Below are positions 31,206 through 42,085 of a DNA stretch of 64,000 bases, piece by piece. The DNA lies in NCBI GenBank assembly GCA_048772705.1, contig JBLWGC010000140.1:282143-346142 (forward strand), read 5' to 3'. Position numbers and translations under genes: made by a program. The notes beneath the pieces are model-generated. The model made no database searches and was not told the DNA's origin. It saw nothing but the letters and a program-made list of their open reading frames with translations. Every line of letters begins with the position of its first letter. The first letter of the stretch is position 1. This DNA comes from Leidyana gryllorum EB-2025a. Lineage: Eukaryota > Apicomplexa.

Positions 31206-32516
31206 GGATGCTGCGCATGACGCGGCGTGCCCCGCGTGTGACAAAGTCTACCTCGTCCTGAGTAGGTGTCCTATAGTTGTGCCTGCCCTCGAGTCTAGTT
31301 GGGAGTTCCGGGTTGGGAGGGGTGCGCTATGTTTGACTCGCCATAAGTCCTCGTGAGTTCGCCCGATTGGTGATAACGGGCCAACCTCGAGGCTCACTGA
31401 TCGCCAGTGTCAGAGTTCCGTCCTTGCGCATCCCCTGCCGTTCGCTGACGAACGCCACGGTTCTTAGGACAAATGCACGGGCGCCCCTGCCAGGAACGCG
31501 AAGTGTTGAGCGCAAGATCTACCGTTCCAAAAAAAGAACTTTCTCAAGCTCCGAAATGCGAGAGTGATTCGTCAAACCCCTGTGTGACACGGAGTGTTAG
31601 GGTACTATAGCCCTAGATTAGTGAACCCCCTTTTGCATCTTTTATTTGTTTATATTTTATGTGTGGTGATCTATATGACATATTGGGGCCGGCTGACACG
31701 AAGACACGGGCATCCAAACACGCCTGTGCTCGCCACAAACTGAACTGGTTGGACTAATCAAACTACGTGATGGCGAAGGACGGATTAAGGAGCAAGGCGG
31801 CAAGCAACCAAGAGGAAGATCAAAACCCTACGGTCGACCTTACGGCAGTTCCGAACGCTGATCGGCCTACAGAACCGATCACGAATTAGAGAGCTATTGA
31901 GAGTTTTGGGTTCACTGCTCAGAAGAAGAGATCTTCCAACGGTCCTGTTGACTGGACTCACCTGACTTGTTTTCGGTGCTGAGGGCCGCCGTCCTAGCGA
32001 TCGCGCGATTCCTTCCACTCATTCAGCCTCATTTGACATCAGGTCACTTCCTTCTTTGATAAGTGACAGAGTTGCGACTTGGGGAGGCGAATTCTCTTTA
32101 TTTGACCGTCACGGCCTGGCGGGCACGGAGAATAAAGCCCGTAATGAGACGCGCATGTGTCTTCGCCACGGATAGTACCGACCGACGGATAACGAGAAAT
32201 CCAGAATGGCTGAAACAGACTGACAAGCAAATCAAAGTCTCTCGCGGCAAGTCCTCGACGCTTCCATCGAGCGGAGGACAAGCTGGAAGATCACTAAGCA
32301 GTACAGTGGGCCCCAAATCACACACGTGTCTGTGTGCTGCCTGGCCCTTGACCGACATCCTACCTAACTATAACGCGGGTGGTTATCCGCGCTCAATATG
32401 CAATTTGAAGGCTCTATACTAACATATCAGTCCGCCACACACACGTGCTCTGCGCTCATAAGTCTGACATATTGATCGAGTGAATTCTGATCAAAACTAA
32501 GAGTCGAGGATAGCCT
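31206..32516. other. Gene-poor, degenerate stretch between two relics
   Basis: About 1.3 kb with no supported gene on either strand. An AT-rich patch (31615-31690) stands out from the surroundings. It may include unrecognisably decayed array sequence, but I found no family motif in it. Confidence 0.45.
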
Positions 32517-33003
32517 TCACCGAACACCAAACGGACGAAGATGCACTCCTCCAGTCTGGTGCTTATCTCGACAATGATCTGCATCGTCTGCCGCCCCTCG
32601 GTGCCATGAATTGTCAGTGGCATTTGTTTCCCTCTGAATGATGAGTTCACCAAATTGTCTGAGATCCGGGTGTTTGTGAGTGTTCGCATCGGCAGAACAT
32701 TGAAAGCTCATAGTTTGACCGCCGTCGAAATCGGGCGCAGTGAGTGTTATTCTGACGATACAGTCGAGAAAGTTTGCGCGACTTCGGTCCGGGGCTCTTT
32801 CGGCGGGCACCGCTCAACGGTCAGCGGGATTCTCGAATGTCCAGTCGACGGCTTTGACAGCGACAGAGCATTCGCGATTGATCAAAGTGGACTTCAAGCG
32901 TAAGTCTTTCGTGAGTTCGGTCAATTCGTGGAAGTCGAGTGGTCTTTCAGATCCGCAATTCCACCGCTGCAGTTGCCTGATAAAGGTACCATTGGGCTGA
33001 ATG
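32517..33003 (-). pseudogene. PCW copy 4, decayed N-terminal fragment
   Basis: Minus-strand relic of the first module and following segment. One frame has LDFHELTELTKDLRLKSTLI and VKAVDWTFENPAD. A frameshift near 32812 leads to DRSRANFLDCIVRITLTAPD and QTMSFQCSADANTHKHPDLR. Everything downstream of FGELI is lost. The correct start region is also missing upstream. An oppositely oriented head fragment lies just beyond at 33109. Confidence 0.8.
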
Positions 33004-33099
33004 GCAGCCATTGAGTCAAGCAGTTGTGGCGGGTGAAAATCTGATGGGCGACTCTGATAGATCTGTGGATTCGCTGAGTTTGCAGTGGTGTGTTCAGAA

Positions 33100-33190
33100 C
33101 CACTGCCCAATGCCGACAAAGGATCGTCCCCACCCTTTCATTGGTCCGGTCAGATTGATGACAGAGGACCCAAAAGCAGAATGTCGTTTG
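33100..33190 (+). pseudogene. Inverted 5' head fragment of a PCW copy
   Basis: The plus strand reads ATG followed by PTKDRPHPFIGPVRLMTE. This matches the minus-strand heads of copies 5 and 6 (SIEDPPHPFIGPVRLIEE and STDTPPHPFIGPVRLIEK) in protein and DNA, including the CCA just before ATG. It is therefore a piece of an array gene start in opposite orientation, separated by only about 100 bp from the minus-strand relic of copy 4. An inversion or a foldback join explains it. Confidence 0.7.
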
Positions 33191-33427
33191 GGCATTCTGA
33201 GTACAATTAAAGACGGAGAATCACAACAATTTCCAACTGCGGACGGACATCACGGACTCAAGTAGTTCGATTTTGCACCGCCCGCTCATTCGCCGTTTTG
33301 TCTCACTGCTCAAAACCTGCTCTCGTTCCTCACAAACTCATTATTGCCTCATACTGACTGATTCGAGATTCCACCCGCTCTATTCCATCGCCTCAATCAA
33401 CACGTCACTTCTGAGCGGTCAGGCGTA

Positions 33428-35232
33428 TTACCGCCTCCCGAAATAGCTCGTTGAGTCACCGGCATTCGCTGAGGACAATGTAGAACGCGGGACTCGCCGA
33501 ACTCCTTGGATAGTGTTGGTCCAGTTGTTGAGTGCTGTCCCCTGACCACTCAGTCGGGCCGTAGTATCCTCCAGCGTTGCCACCCTTTGACTCAACGCTA
33601 AGTTCGCCTCACTGAGCGCCTCGATCCAATCCCTTTGAAGGCCATTGGAGTCTTGCAGCAGGAGACACCGTTCGCGCACCCTCTCCATCTTCGCCTCACA
33701 TTCCCGTTGTAGCAGTTCAAGAGCGTTCTTCAGAAGTTCGATTTCGACGTCACCGACAGCTCTGCCGCGGGGTGTCGCTGTCGCTGTCGAATCACTCGTC
33801 GCCGCCGTCGTCCTCGTCAAGCCGCAACTGGGGATAGCGTAGGGAGGCGGCCACTGCTTTCCGGTGACTGGAAGAGCGAAGCTCACAGTGCCCTTTCGCT
33901 CGCAGTCGGGCGCCTGAAGGTGAAGAGAGACGTTGACGTTCGCCTCTTTCGGTACCGCTTCGTGAATCCTTCGCGTCAATTCTGCCAAATCTTCGAACAT
34001 CGCTTTCCCTTTGTGTCGGAGATTTAAGACGTAATGATTGTCGGTGGCACCTTTGGACCAATTGAAAGATTCACATTGGCGCAGGAAGTGGATCCCGCGA
34101 TCTCCGGGATCGATCAGTCGGGGCTCTTCAGTACCCATTCGCATCATCGGGAACACTCTATTGCGAATTCGTCCGGCAGTGACGGTGATTCCGCACTTTC
34201 CTGAGGCTTCCGAGACGATCACATTCTCGAGACAGTAATTAGTAAAAGTTCCGCTGCCGCACTGAAACGTCATGTCGCCCGTCAAAGGCGCCTTCAGTTC
34301 CACCGATCCCGTCTCTGAACGGAAGAAGAACCGCCCTGCGCATTGCAGTGGACAGTCAAAGGTCGACAGTTCAGCTTCTGTCGAATGCAGCGTTATGTCA
34401 CAATCGATCTTCAAAGGGGACTCCTCGATGGCCGCTGGTTTCTCCCATTCGAACGAAGGGGCTTCCAATGTCATTAGGTGAATTCCGTTGACAGCTTTGG
34501 ATTTCATAATTTCTCTGATGTTTGCCGGATTGAATGCACTCTGTGAAATTAACATCGGTCCTCGACATTCCCAAATGTAATGTCGTTCATTGGGCCGTTC
34601 TCCAAGCGACAAAGTCACCGTATCCAATCCACGATTGAGGATCATTTCGCGGTCGAATCGACTCTCAAATGGATAGTAGACGTCTGTGCGCTGGCCTAAG
34701 TGGAGGGCCAATGTGCAAAGGTTCGAGTCTCTCTCCACTTGAATCAATTTACTCAGCTCACTGAAGTGTCTGATATCCGGTTGGCAGTAGGCGTTTGCGT
34801 CGGCAGAACAGTAAAAGCTCATTGTTTGGCGTCGATTGTCGTCGGGCGCAGTGAGTGTAATGTCGTCGATAGAATCGAGAAAAGTCGCGCGCCTTCGACC
34901 GCGGGGCTTCTTGGATTCACATCGCTCGATCGTCAGTGGGAGCCAAAAGTGTGAGGGTTTGTCAAATGTCCATTCGCGCGCTTCAATACCAACAGAGCAT
35001 TGGACGTTGAGATCACTCATTTTCAACCGTAAATCCTTCGTGACATCGCGAGTGCCCTCCCATTGCTTTCGATCAGTAGTCTGACAACCCCGCTCTCCTC
35101 ACACCGGAACCAGTCGGCGGTCGAGTCGCAGTCATTGAGGAACGCTCTGGTGGCTGATGACAATAGTACGGGCGCCTCTTCAATCAATCTGACAGGTCCA
35201 ATGAAAGGGTGGGGAGGGTCTTCAATCGACAT
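33428..35232 (-). pseudogene. PCW copy 5, frameshifted in module one
   Basis: The head (ATG at 35230-35232; PHPFIGPVRL, FLNDCDSTADWF) is followed near 35050-35080 by a loss of about 16 bp relative to copy 6, which shifts the frame. The first frame stops soon after. The remaining 532-residue frame (33428-35026) is fully open and includes SHFWLPLTIERC, FTNYCLENVIVSE, module two (FLRQCESFNWSKGA ... HYVLNLRHKGK ... VVAP-like QAPDCERKG) and a short coiled coil ending in STSYFGRR. A 16-bp loss is unlikely to be a sequencing slip. Translation from the internal Met (35026) would lack the first half-module. I call it a pseudogene, though transcription is not excluded. Confidence 0.7.
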
Positions 35233-35282
35233 TGGCGCACCCGACTCGAACAGAGAGCACTTTAGTGTCACCGAATCGGGGA

Positions 35283-35340
35283 ATGCGAAACGGAGAGTGT
35301 TTAAGCGCCAAATGTGACACTTCCACCACACATTTTAAAG
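35283..35340 (-). promoter_or_regulatory. Conserved upstream block of PCW copies 5 and 6
   Basis: About 50-90 bp upstream of the start of copy 5, the sequence aaacggagagtg-(5)-agcgccaaa...gtgacacttccaccaca is matched upstream of copy 6 at 38344-38396 (aaacggagagtg-(5)-agcgccaaa...gagacgctttcaccaca). The spacing is nearly the same. Conservation outside the coding frame suggests a shared promoter element or simply recent common ancestry; two copies cannot separate these. Confidence 0.4.
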
Positions 35341-35508
35341 TTCGGTGCCGGTTTCTTTCTTCGACCACTGACGAAATATGGGATTCAACTCGGTTCATCT
35401 GAGAAGCAACTGGCCGCATACTGTCTCTTTGTCTGATGCTGGGTGGCTGTGCTCCTCTCGGAGAATACTTTCTACAGAGTTCCGACTCATACTTTATTTC
35501 CTCGCTCG

Positions 35509-38258
35509 TCATTTGAGAGAAAGCTTCATTCCGAGTTGTCGCTGGGCCATTGCCTCAACTTTTGTAGTCAATTGGGCGATGCTTTCTTTCTGTGTCTCCG
35601 ACTGCTCCTCCACCGTTTGGAGCTTATCGGTCAGCTGAGTTATCATTACATTGTCAGCGGCGCCCCGTAGCTTCAATTCCTCAATCTCAGCGGTCAGACC
35701 AGCGTTGATTTTCTTCTGTGTCTCTTGTTGTAGTTCGTGTTTGCCGGATGGTCAACTTCCTATCGGGTGGCCAGATTCGACTTGGTGAAATTTCCAATCG
35801 AATTAACAACCATCTGGATACTTCCCTACATATTTGGCACTTATATAGGGGCATGTATAAGATGGTGAAAGGCATTATTAACGAACGTAAAGCAACTACT
35901 ACTAAAGCGTAAAGGCAAATGCACCCTAGTGGTCTGAGCTCTCTGCGACAGTGTAACTGTGCAGACACTCACATGAATGATCAGAGTGTGGTGTCGGGGA
36001 GAACTACCGTGTGTGTCCAGCGCGAGGCTCCGCAAGAGTGCGAGCGACTGGCACATGGGTAGAGTGAGAGAGACACCAGAGCGAGAGGCACACGCAAGCA
36101 AAGTTGGCTAAGTCAGAGTTGGACTAGGCAAGAGGCGGCCTAAGATAACTTTTGCACTTGGTACAACAAGTCGTAGTTCTTGTTTTGCGCCGTCGTGTGC
36201 GACATATTCGTGGTAGACTTGTCGGCAAAAATACTAACTTGGTTCTAAGTCTGACTTGTGGTCGAAAGTACGCAGAGATGAGAACTGGGCCTCGTTCCCC
36301 TTGAGTAGCGACTTGGGGTTACAACATCTCTGATTCCCCCTCCACCGTTTGGAGCTTATCGGTCAGCTGAGTTATCATTACATTGTCAGCGGCGCCCCGT
36401 AGCTTCAATTCCTCAATCTCAGCGGTCAGACCAGCGTTGACTTTCTTCTGTGTCTCCGATTGTTGCTGCCACTTATGAGTCTGGGCGACCAATAGACTTT
36501 TTAATTCGGCGATAAGACCATCCTGCATAGTCCGTCGCTCTTCCAGAGCCGCAGTGTGGGCGATCAATTCAGCCTCGACGTCGGTTTGAGTGGCCACTCG
36601 TTGTCTCAATTGGTCTACGGCGTTATCGATCCGAATCAATTGGGCGTCGTTCTCCTCCCGCAGCTTGGAACATCGCTCATTCAGTTCAATTACCATCGTT
36701 TCGCATCCGCGCTGACGAATTTCTGTAGCATTCTTCAGGAGCTCAATCCCAATGTTATTGACCACTGAGCCGCTGCGACGGGGAGAGGAGTCGTCCGATG
36801 TTGTCGTTGAGGTGCTCCCGGTCGTCGGCGTCGAGTCGGCGTCAAGTTGATGACTGTTTGACGAACACTGCTCGCCCGTGACTTCCAGAGCGAAGGTCAC
36901 GGGACCCTCCCGTTCACAGTCGGGAGCCACAATGTGAACGGCGGCGGTTAGCAGTCGGTCTCTCGGTAATGCATCGCGGATCTCTTTGGTCAATTCGGCC
37001 AAATCTTCCAGTTTCACTTTGCCTTTGTGTCGGAGATGCAGGACGTAATGATTGTCGGCGTCGCTTTTGCACCATTTGAAGGATTCACATTGTCGTAGTA
37101 ATCGGATCGCGTGATCTCCGGATCAATCAATCTGGATTCTTGGGTATCAGTGGTCATCATTGGGAACACTTTATTCTCAATTTGGGCCGCAGAGACGATC
37201 ACCCCGCCTCTTCCTGAGGTCTCGGAGACAATCACATTGTCGAGACAGTAATTAGTAACAGTTCCGCGCCCACACTGAAACCTCACGTCTCCCACCAGAG
37301 GCGCTTTCAATTCCACCGACCCGGTCTCAGACTGGAAGAGAAACGACTCGTTGCATTTCAATGGACAGTCAAAGGTCGACGTCCCGTTTCCAATGGCAAA
37401 AAAGTTCACCGGAACATCGATCTTCAAAGAGGAATCTTCCGTGGGCGATGGTGCCTCCCAATGGAAGGAAGGAGCTTTGAATGTCGTTCGAATTACGCAA
37501 TTGCACTCTTTGTATCGCATTATCGATTTGATGTCGGCCACCTTTGAGGGATTCTGGGTGATCAACATTTCATCGCAGTCTTCATAGATGTGATGTCGCT
37601 CTTCAGCCTGTCCTCCGAGGGACAGAGCGATTGATTTTCGTTCCCAAAAGACGACCACTTCTCGGTCAAAGTGACTCGAGCACACACCAATAGCTTTGGT
37701 GTTTCCTCCTGGGAAGAGAGCCAATGTACACAATTTGGGGTCTCTCTCCATTTGAATGAGTTTACTCAAGTCACTGAAGTGTCTGATATTCGGTTGGAGA
37801 AGGAAGCCTGCGTCAGCGGCACACAGGAAACTCATTGTTTGGCGTCCATTGGCGTCGAGCGCAGTGAGTGTAAATTCGTCAATGGCGTCGAGAAAACTCA
37901 CCCGACTTCGTTTGCGGGGCTCCGGAGGTTCACATCGCTGAACTGTCAGAGGGAGCCAAAAGTGTGCGGGTTTGTCGAACGTCCATTCGAAGGCTTGGAC
38001 AAACGCGGAGCATTGGACGTTGAGATCACTGAACTTCAAGCGTACATCCTTCGTGGCTTCGGCCAATCTGTGTAAGTTGAGTGATCCTTGAGTCTTTCTG
38101 ATCATGAATCCCACAGCTCCGGTCTCCTCATATTGGAACCAGTTGGCTGAGTCGCAGTCATTGAGGAACGCTCGTGTGGCCGATGACAATAGTACGGGCG
38201 CCTTTTCGATCAATCTGACAGGTCCAATGAAAGGGTGGGGAGGAGTATCAGTGGACAT
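35509..38258 (-). pseudogene. PCW copy 6, interrupted by a frameshift and a solo LTR
   Basis: The 5' part (ATG at 38258; residues 1-400) is intact through module one and the FTNYCL-type middle motif. At about 37115 a single G is missing (tctccggatc, against tctccgggatc in copy 10 at 46380), which ends the frame. A second frame (36319-37017) resumes with LEDLAELTKEIRDALPRDR and the coil. It is broken again by a 601-bp LTR at 35726-36326. Beyond the LTR the coil continues and ends at a stop at 35509 with the tag RQLGMKLSLK. From about 37385 downward the sequence is almost identical to copy 10, whereas upstream it differs, indicating gene conversion. Confidence 0.85.
35726..36326. mobile_element. 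Solo LTR of an LTR retrotransposon (601 bp)
   Basis: The element begins TGTTGTAGTT and ends GGTTACAACA, i.e. TG...CA termini with a 7-bp inverted repeat TGTTGTA/TACAACA, as in Ty1/copia LTRs. It is flanked by the 5-bp direct repeat TCTCT (35721-35725 and 36327-36331). The uninterrupted target is preserved in copy 10 (ctgtgtctctgattccccc, about 45085 and 45337), where TCTCT occurs once. A TATATA box lies at 35842-35847. No gag/pol coding sequence or second LTR is present, so this is a solo LTR left by LTR-LTR recombination. Confidence 0.9.
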
Positions 38259-38620
38259 TGGGGCAATTACGTGAAAGATTTACCGCTTAAAAAAGCAGTG
38301 AGCCGTTGGCCGCCACACGGTACCGATACAGAATGCTCGTACAAAGAAACGGAGAGTGATCCAGCGCCAAAATGAGACGCTTTCACCACATTACGTATTT
38401 TGGCCTCCAGTGTTCTTCCGACAGCACAGAGACTGAAGAGATCCAATCTAAAGCTTCCAAAGTTGGGGTCTCTCCTCCTTCGATGAGTATTGCTGCTCAA
38501 AAAATGATCTTCCCCGCAGGTCCATCTGAAAAGTGATTCCTTCTTTGTTCTTTGGTGCTGGCTGACCTCAAGAGAGCTGTGGATCCGATTCGAGATCGAT
38601 CTCACCTCCTCCCATCGCCT

Positions 38621-39448
38621 TCATCCGCTCGTTAGTCGAGAGAGAGTTTCATTCCGAACAGTCGCTGCGTCTATACCTCAATCTTCGTGGTCAATTGGGC
38701 GGTGGTCGCTCTCGGTGTCTCCGACTGTTCCTTCGATGCATCAGCCTGCCCGACCACTGGACTCTTTGACTCGGTGATGAGAGCATTTTGACTTGTCATC
38801 CTCGGTTCGAGGATTGTGGTGAAAGCCGTCTTATTGGCGCTCAGAGTATCGATCCGGATCAATTGGGCGGCGCCCTCTCCTTTTAGCTCGAAATGTGGCT
38901 CATCCAGTTCTGCGATCACCGCTTCGCATCCCCGCTTCTCTGTAGGCCAAGTCTGTTGAGTTCACCTTCGTCTTGTGTTGGAGCTTCGAGATGTGATGAC
39001 CTTCGGCATCGACTTTGAAACACTCGAAAGATTCGCTCCCTCGCAGTGTTGTGTCTCCGAGAGGTGTTTGGGTCGACAGAACAGTCAAAGCTCATTGTTT
39101 GGCGTCCAACGACGCCGGCGAGTGTGCTTCTTCCGACGGAGTTGAAGAATTCTCGCCCGTGTTCGATCGTGGGGCTCTGCGGGTTCACACCGCTCAATCG
39201 TCAGTAGGACCCAAAAGTGTGAGGGACAGTCGATATGTCCATTCGAATGCGTCGACAAGAGCTGAACGTTTGATGCTCAGGACACTCAGATGGAAGCCCA
39301 GATCCTCCGTGGCTTCGGCCGATTGGTGATGGTATAGTGATCTTCCAATCTTTCGACTCCGTATTTGATGACTTTTGTGTTTCCTAACTACGTAACCATT
39401 CGGCCGAGCGCAGTCTCCGAAAAACAACACTGTGCCCGGAATCTTCAC
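38621..39448 (-). pseudogene. PCW copy 7, internally deleted relic
   Basis: A compressed copy. The start region (AEATEDLGFHLSVLSIKRSA, DAFEWTY) leads through a frame change to GRQTMSFDCSVDPNTSR. It then jumps directly to remnants of module two (FRVFQSRC ... LEAPTQDEGELN) and a short coil (AAQLIRIDTLSANKTAF ... SETPRATTAQLTTKIEV), ending with the family tag LFGMKLS in another frame and a stop at 38621. About 250 residues of the middle are missing. Several frames are needed, so it is not functional. Confidence 0.75.
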
Positions 39449-39697
39449 GTACCGGGTGGGCAGGAGATAGTTGACAAAGGCAAATCGGCAGCAAAGGGCG
39501 TCAGGAAATAGTCAGCCACTCCGCTGTATCGTAAAAGAGTGGTAGGAAAAGCAAGTGGGTCTATGAATAACGCCGAATGACAGAAAGGCACTCAGCCAAA
39601 CCCACCCTGGCCTTTGGTCGAGTGACACGAAACCGCCGTCGAGTCTTCTGCCTGGCGGTGGCCCCCTCCTCGAATACTTAATAACTATCTCATTACT

Positions 39698-42085
39698 TTA
39701 TCGTACCCAAAAGATTGCGAGTAGTGAGGCAATCATTATCAAAGCAGTGCTCAGATACAATGGTATGGCGTAGTCTTGAGCCACCGGTCGCTCCTTCATC
39801 TCCTCTCGTCGGCGTATTTGGTCCTTCAGAAGACTAATGAAGTCAAGTTGAGTGGCGGCCGATTTTTCCTTCTCCCTGATCTGGGCGATCAGTTGGCTAA
39901 TAGTTTCGTCTCGAAGGGCTACTTGTTTCTCCAAGCGCTCCTTCAGGCTGATCAGAGTGGCTTCCTGATTTGTCAGACGGGCGATACTTTCTTGTTGGGT
40001 AGTTTGATGACGTTTCAGAGTGTCAGTCTGGCCGGTCAAGTCCATAACATTTTGGCGACACGTAGCTTTCTCGTCCTCCAATTTGGCTTCCAGTTCAGTG
40101 ACTTGGGCATTCAGTTGAGCGATGGTAGCTTGCTGACTCGCTGCTCGTTCTTTCATCGCTTTGGCCTCGATACTTAGTTTGAGAATGTGGGCATTCTGTT
40201 CGTCCACTTGATGTTTCAAACTCTCATTCAACTCAGTCAGGACTTCTTCACTTGATGTCCACCGAGTGATAGTCTCATCCTGAGTCACCACTCGCTGCCT
40301 CAGAACGTCGACCTCTTTCTCCAGTTCAATTATAGTCTCATCCCGAGTCGTAACTTGTTCCCTCAGTCTCTCGATCTCATTAGCTGATTGGGCGATCTTC
40401 GCCTCCTGAGTCGTCAGTTGTTGCCTGAGTCTCGCATTCCCTTCAGCCAAACTGCTTCGTTGTGTGACCAAATTCTCGATTGTACTCCCTTGAGCACGAC
40501 TCTCATTTTTAAACTTTAACCACCTTTCCTGCAATTCTCGCATCTCTGCTTCGTGATCTCTCTGTAGCACTTCCATCGAATTCTTCAACAGTTCGATCTC
40601 AATGTTCCCTGCCAGAGACATTGTGGGATTGGGAGCCGAACTTCGATCCGACTCGAAGTCGTTGGAAAAAAGCTGCTCTCCCGTGACCTCGAGAGCAAAG
40701 TTCACAGTCTCTCTCCTCTCGCAGTCCGGCGCTACAACGTGGATAGCGGCGCTGATGTCCCCGTCTCGCGGCAACTCATCGTGAATTCTTTCTGTCAAGT
40801 CGACCAAATAATCGAACATAACTTTGCCTTTGTGCCTCAGATTTAGTACGTAATGATTGTCGGCCGCCCCTGCAGTCCATCCAAAAACTTCACACTTCCG
40901 CAACAATCGGGTTCCGCGAAGGCCAGGATCAATCATTTTGGGCTCCTCTGTACCCCTGGTCATCATCGGGAAGACTTTATTTTCAATACGGGCTGCAGTC
41001 ACAACGATACCCAGGTCCCCTGAGCACTCCGAGACGATCACATTCTCGAGACAGTAATTGCTTAAGGTGCCGCTCCCACATCGAAACTCTATGTCTCCGC
41101 TCCAAGGCGCCTTCAGAGCGACCGACCCCTCTGCAGATTGGAACAAGACACGCTCTTTGCACCACAGTGGACATTCGAAAGTTGATATCTCCTTTTCGGT
41201 CGCAACAAGAGTCATCGGAACTTCAATCAGATAAGGCGGGTTTTGGGTGAGTGAGGCTCTTCCCCACTCGAAGTATGGAGCTTTGTACATAATTCTGGTT
41301 ATCCGGTTAAGAGCCCTCGAGTCCATTATGCTTATTATCTCTGACAGCCCAAAGGCGTGCTGCGTAAGGCACATCCTCTCTCGGCACTCATAGCCAAAAT
41401 GTCTCTCGTCGGGCCGTTCCCCAAGTGATAGTGTCAGTCTATGTGGGGGCCAATAAATAACAATCTCGCGATCAAACACACATGAAATCCATTCATGCAG
41501 GTTGCTGCCTTCCTCCAGGTGGAGGGCCAGTTTACACAGGTCAGGACGTCTCTCCATTTGGATATAAGTGCTCAATTTGCAGAATTCTCCGATGTCTGGC
41601 TGTTGATAATGAACTGCATCCGTCGAGCAGTGGAAGCTCATGATTTGATGTCCATTGGCGTCGGGTGCAGTCAGTGTGATCTTTTCGATCGAGTCCAGGA
41701 ACGTTGAGCGAGTACGGTCTCGATGATCTTCACGGTCACATCTACTGATGCTCAGTGGAAGATGGAAGTGTGATGCTTCAACGAATCTCCATTCGAAGGC
41801 TTCGACTGCGAGGGAGCATTTTTTACTGGCACTGCTGAAACTCAAACACAAATCCTTTGTCACTTCAGCCAAATGGTGGAAGTCGAGCGGTAGCTGAGTC
41901 TTCTTAATCCGCAGTTGAAACGTCTTTGTTTCCTCATAACGGAACCACTCGGCTGAGTCGCAGGCATTCAGGAACGCACTGACGGCGGGCGACAATGGAA
42001 CGGGCACCTTTAACATCGAACCACCAGATCTCATGCTGGAGCAGGGGGGATCCTCCATTGGGAAGGGGGGGCCCTCCAACCACAT
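39698..42085 (-). CDS. PCW family member 8, coiled coil with C-terminal membrane anchor
   Basis: An intact single-exon gene of 795 aa. Module one is at about 35-120 (FLNACDSAEWFRYEETKTF ... HHLAEVTKDL ... FEWRFVEASHFHLPLSI). The beta-rich middle has LSNYCLENVIVSECSG and TAARIENKVFPMM. Module two is at about 395-475 (LLRKCEVFGWTAGA ... HYVLNLRHKGK ... VVAPDCERR). A 230-residue coiled coil occupies about 525-760. Uniquely in the array it ends in a hydrophobic segment, IPLYLSTALIMIASLLAIFW, two residues from the stop, which looks like a tail anchor. This would put the rest of the protein in the cytosol facing out from an organelle membrane (inference). Confidence 0.8.
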   Translation of the reverse strand: MWLEGPPFPMEDPPCSSMRSGGSMLKVPVPLSPAVSAFLNACDSAEWFRYEETKTFQLRIKKTQLPLDFHHLAEVTKDLCLSFSSASKKCSLAVEAFEWRFVEASHFHLPLSISRCDREDHRDRTRSTFLDSIEKITLTAPDANGHQIMSFHCSTDAVHYQQPDIGEFCKLSTYIQMERRPDLCKLALHLEEGSNLHEWISCVFDREIVIYWPPHRLTLSLGERPDERHFGYECRERMCLTQHAFGLSEIISIMDSRALNRITRIMYKAPYFEWGRASLTQNPPYLIEVPMTLVATEKEISTFECPLWCKERVLFQSAEGSVALKAPWSGDIEFRCGSGTLSNYCLENVIVSECSGDLGIVVTAARIENKVFPMMTRGTEEPKMIDPGLRGTRLLRKCEVFGWTAGAADNHYVLNLRHKGKVMFDYLVDLTERIHDELPRDGDISAAIHVVAPDCERRETVNFALEVTGEQLFSNDFESDRSSAPNPTMSLAGNIEIELLKNSMEVLQRDHEAEMRELQERWLKFKNESRAQGSTIENLVTQRSSLAEGNARLRQQLTTQEAKIAQSANEIERLREQVTTRDETIIELEKEVDVLRQRVVTQDETITRWTSSEEVLTELNESLKHQVDEQNAHILKLSIEAKAMKERAASQQATIAQLNAQVTELEAKLEDEKATCRQNVMDLTGQTDTLKRHQTTQQESIARLTNQEATLISLKERLEKQVALRDETISQLIAQIREKEKSAATQLDFISLLKDQIRRREEMKERPVAQDYAIPLYLSTALIMIASLLAIFWVR

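Noticed and set aside
31615-31690. Possible second LTR or transposon end in an AT-rich patch
   Set aside because: No TG...CA termini, inverted repeat or flanking target duplication found.
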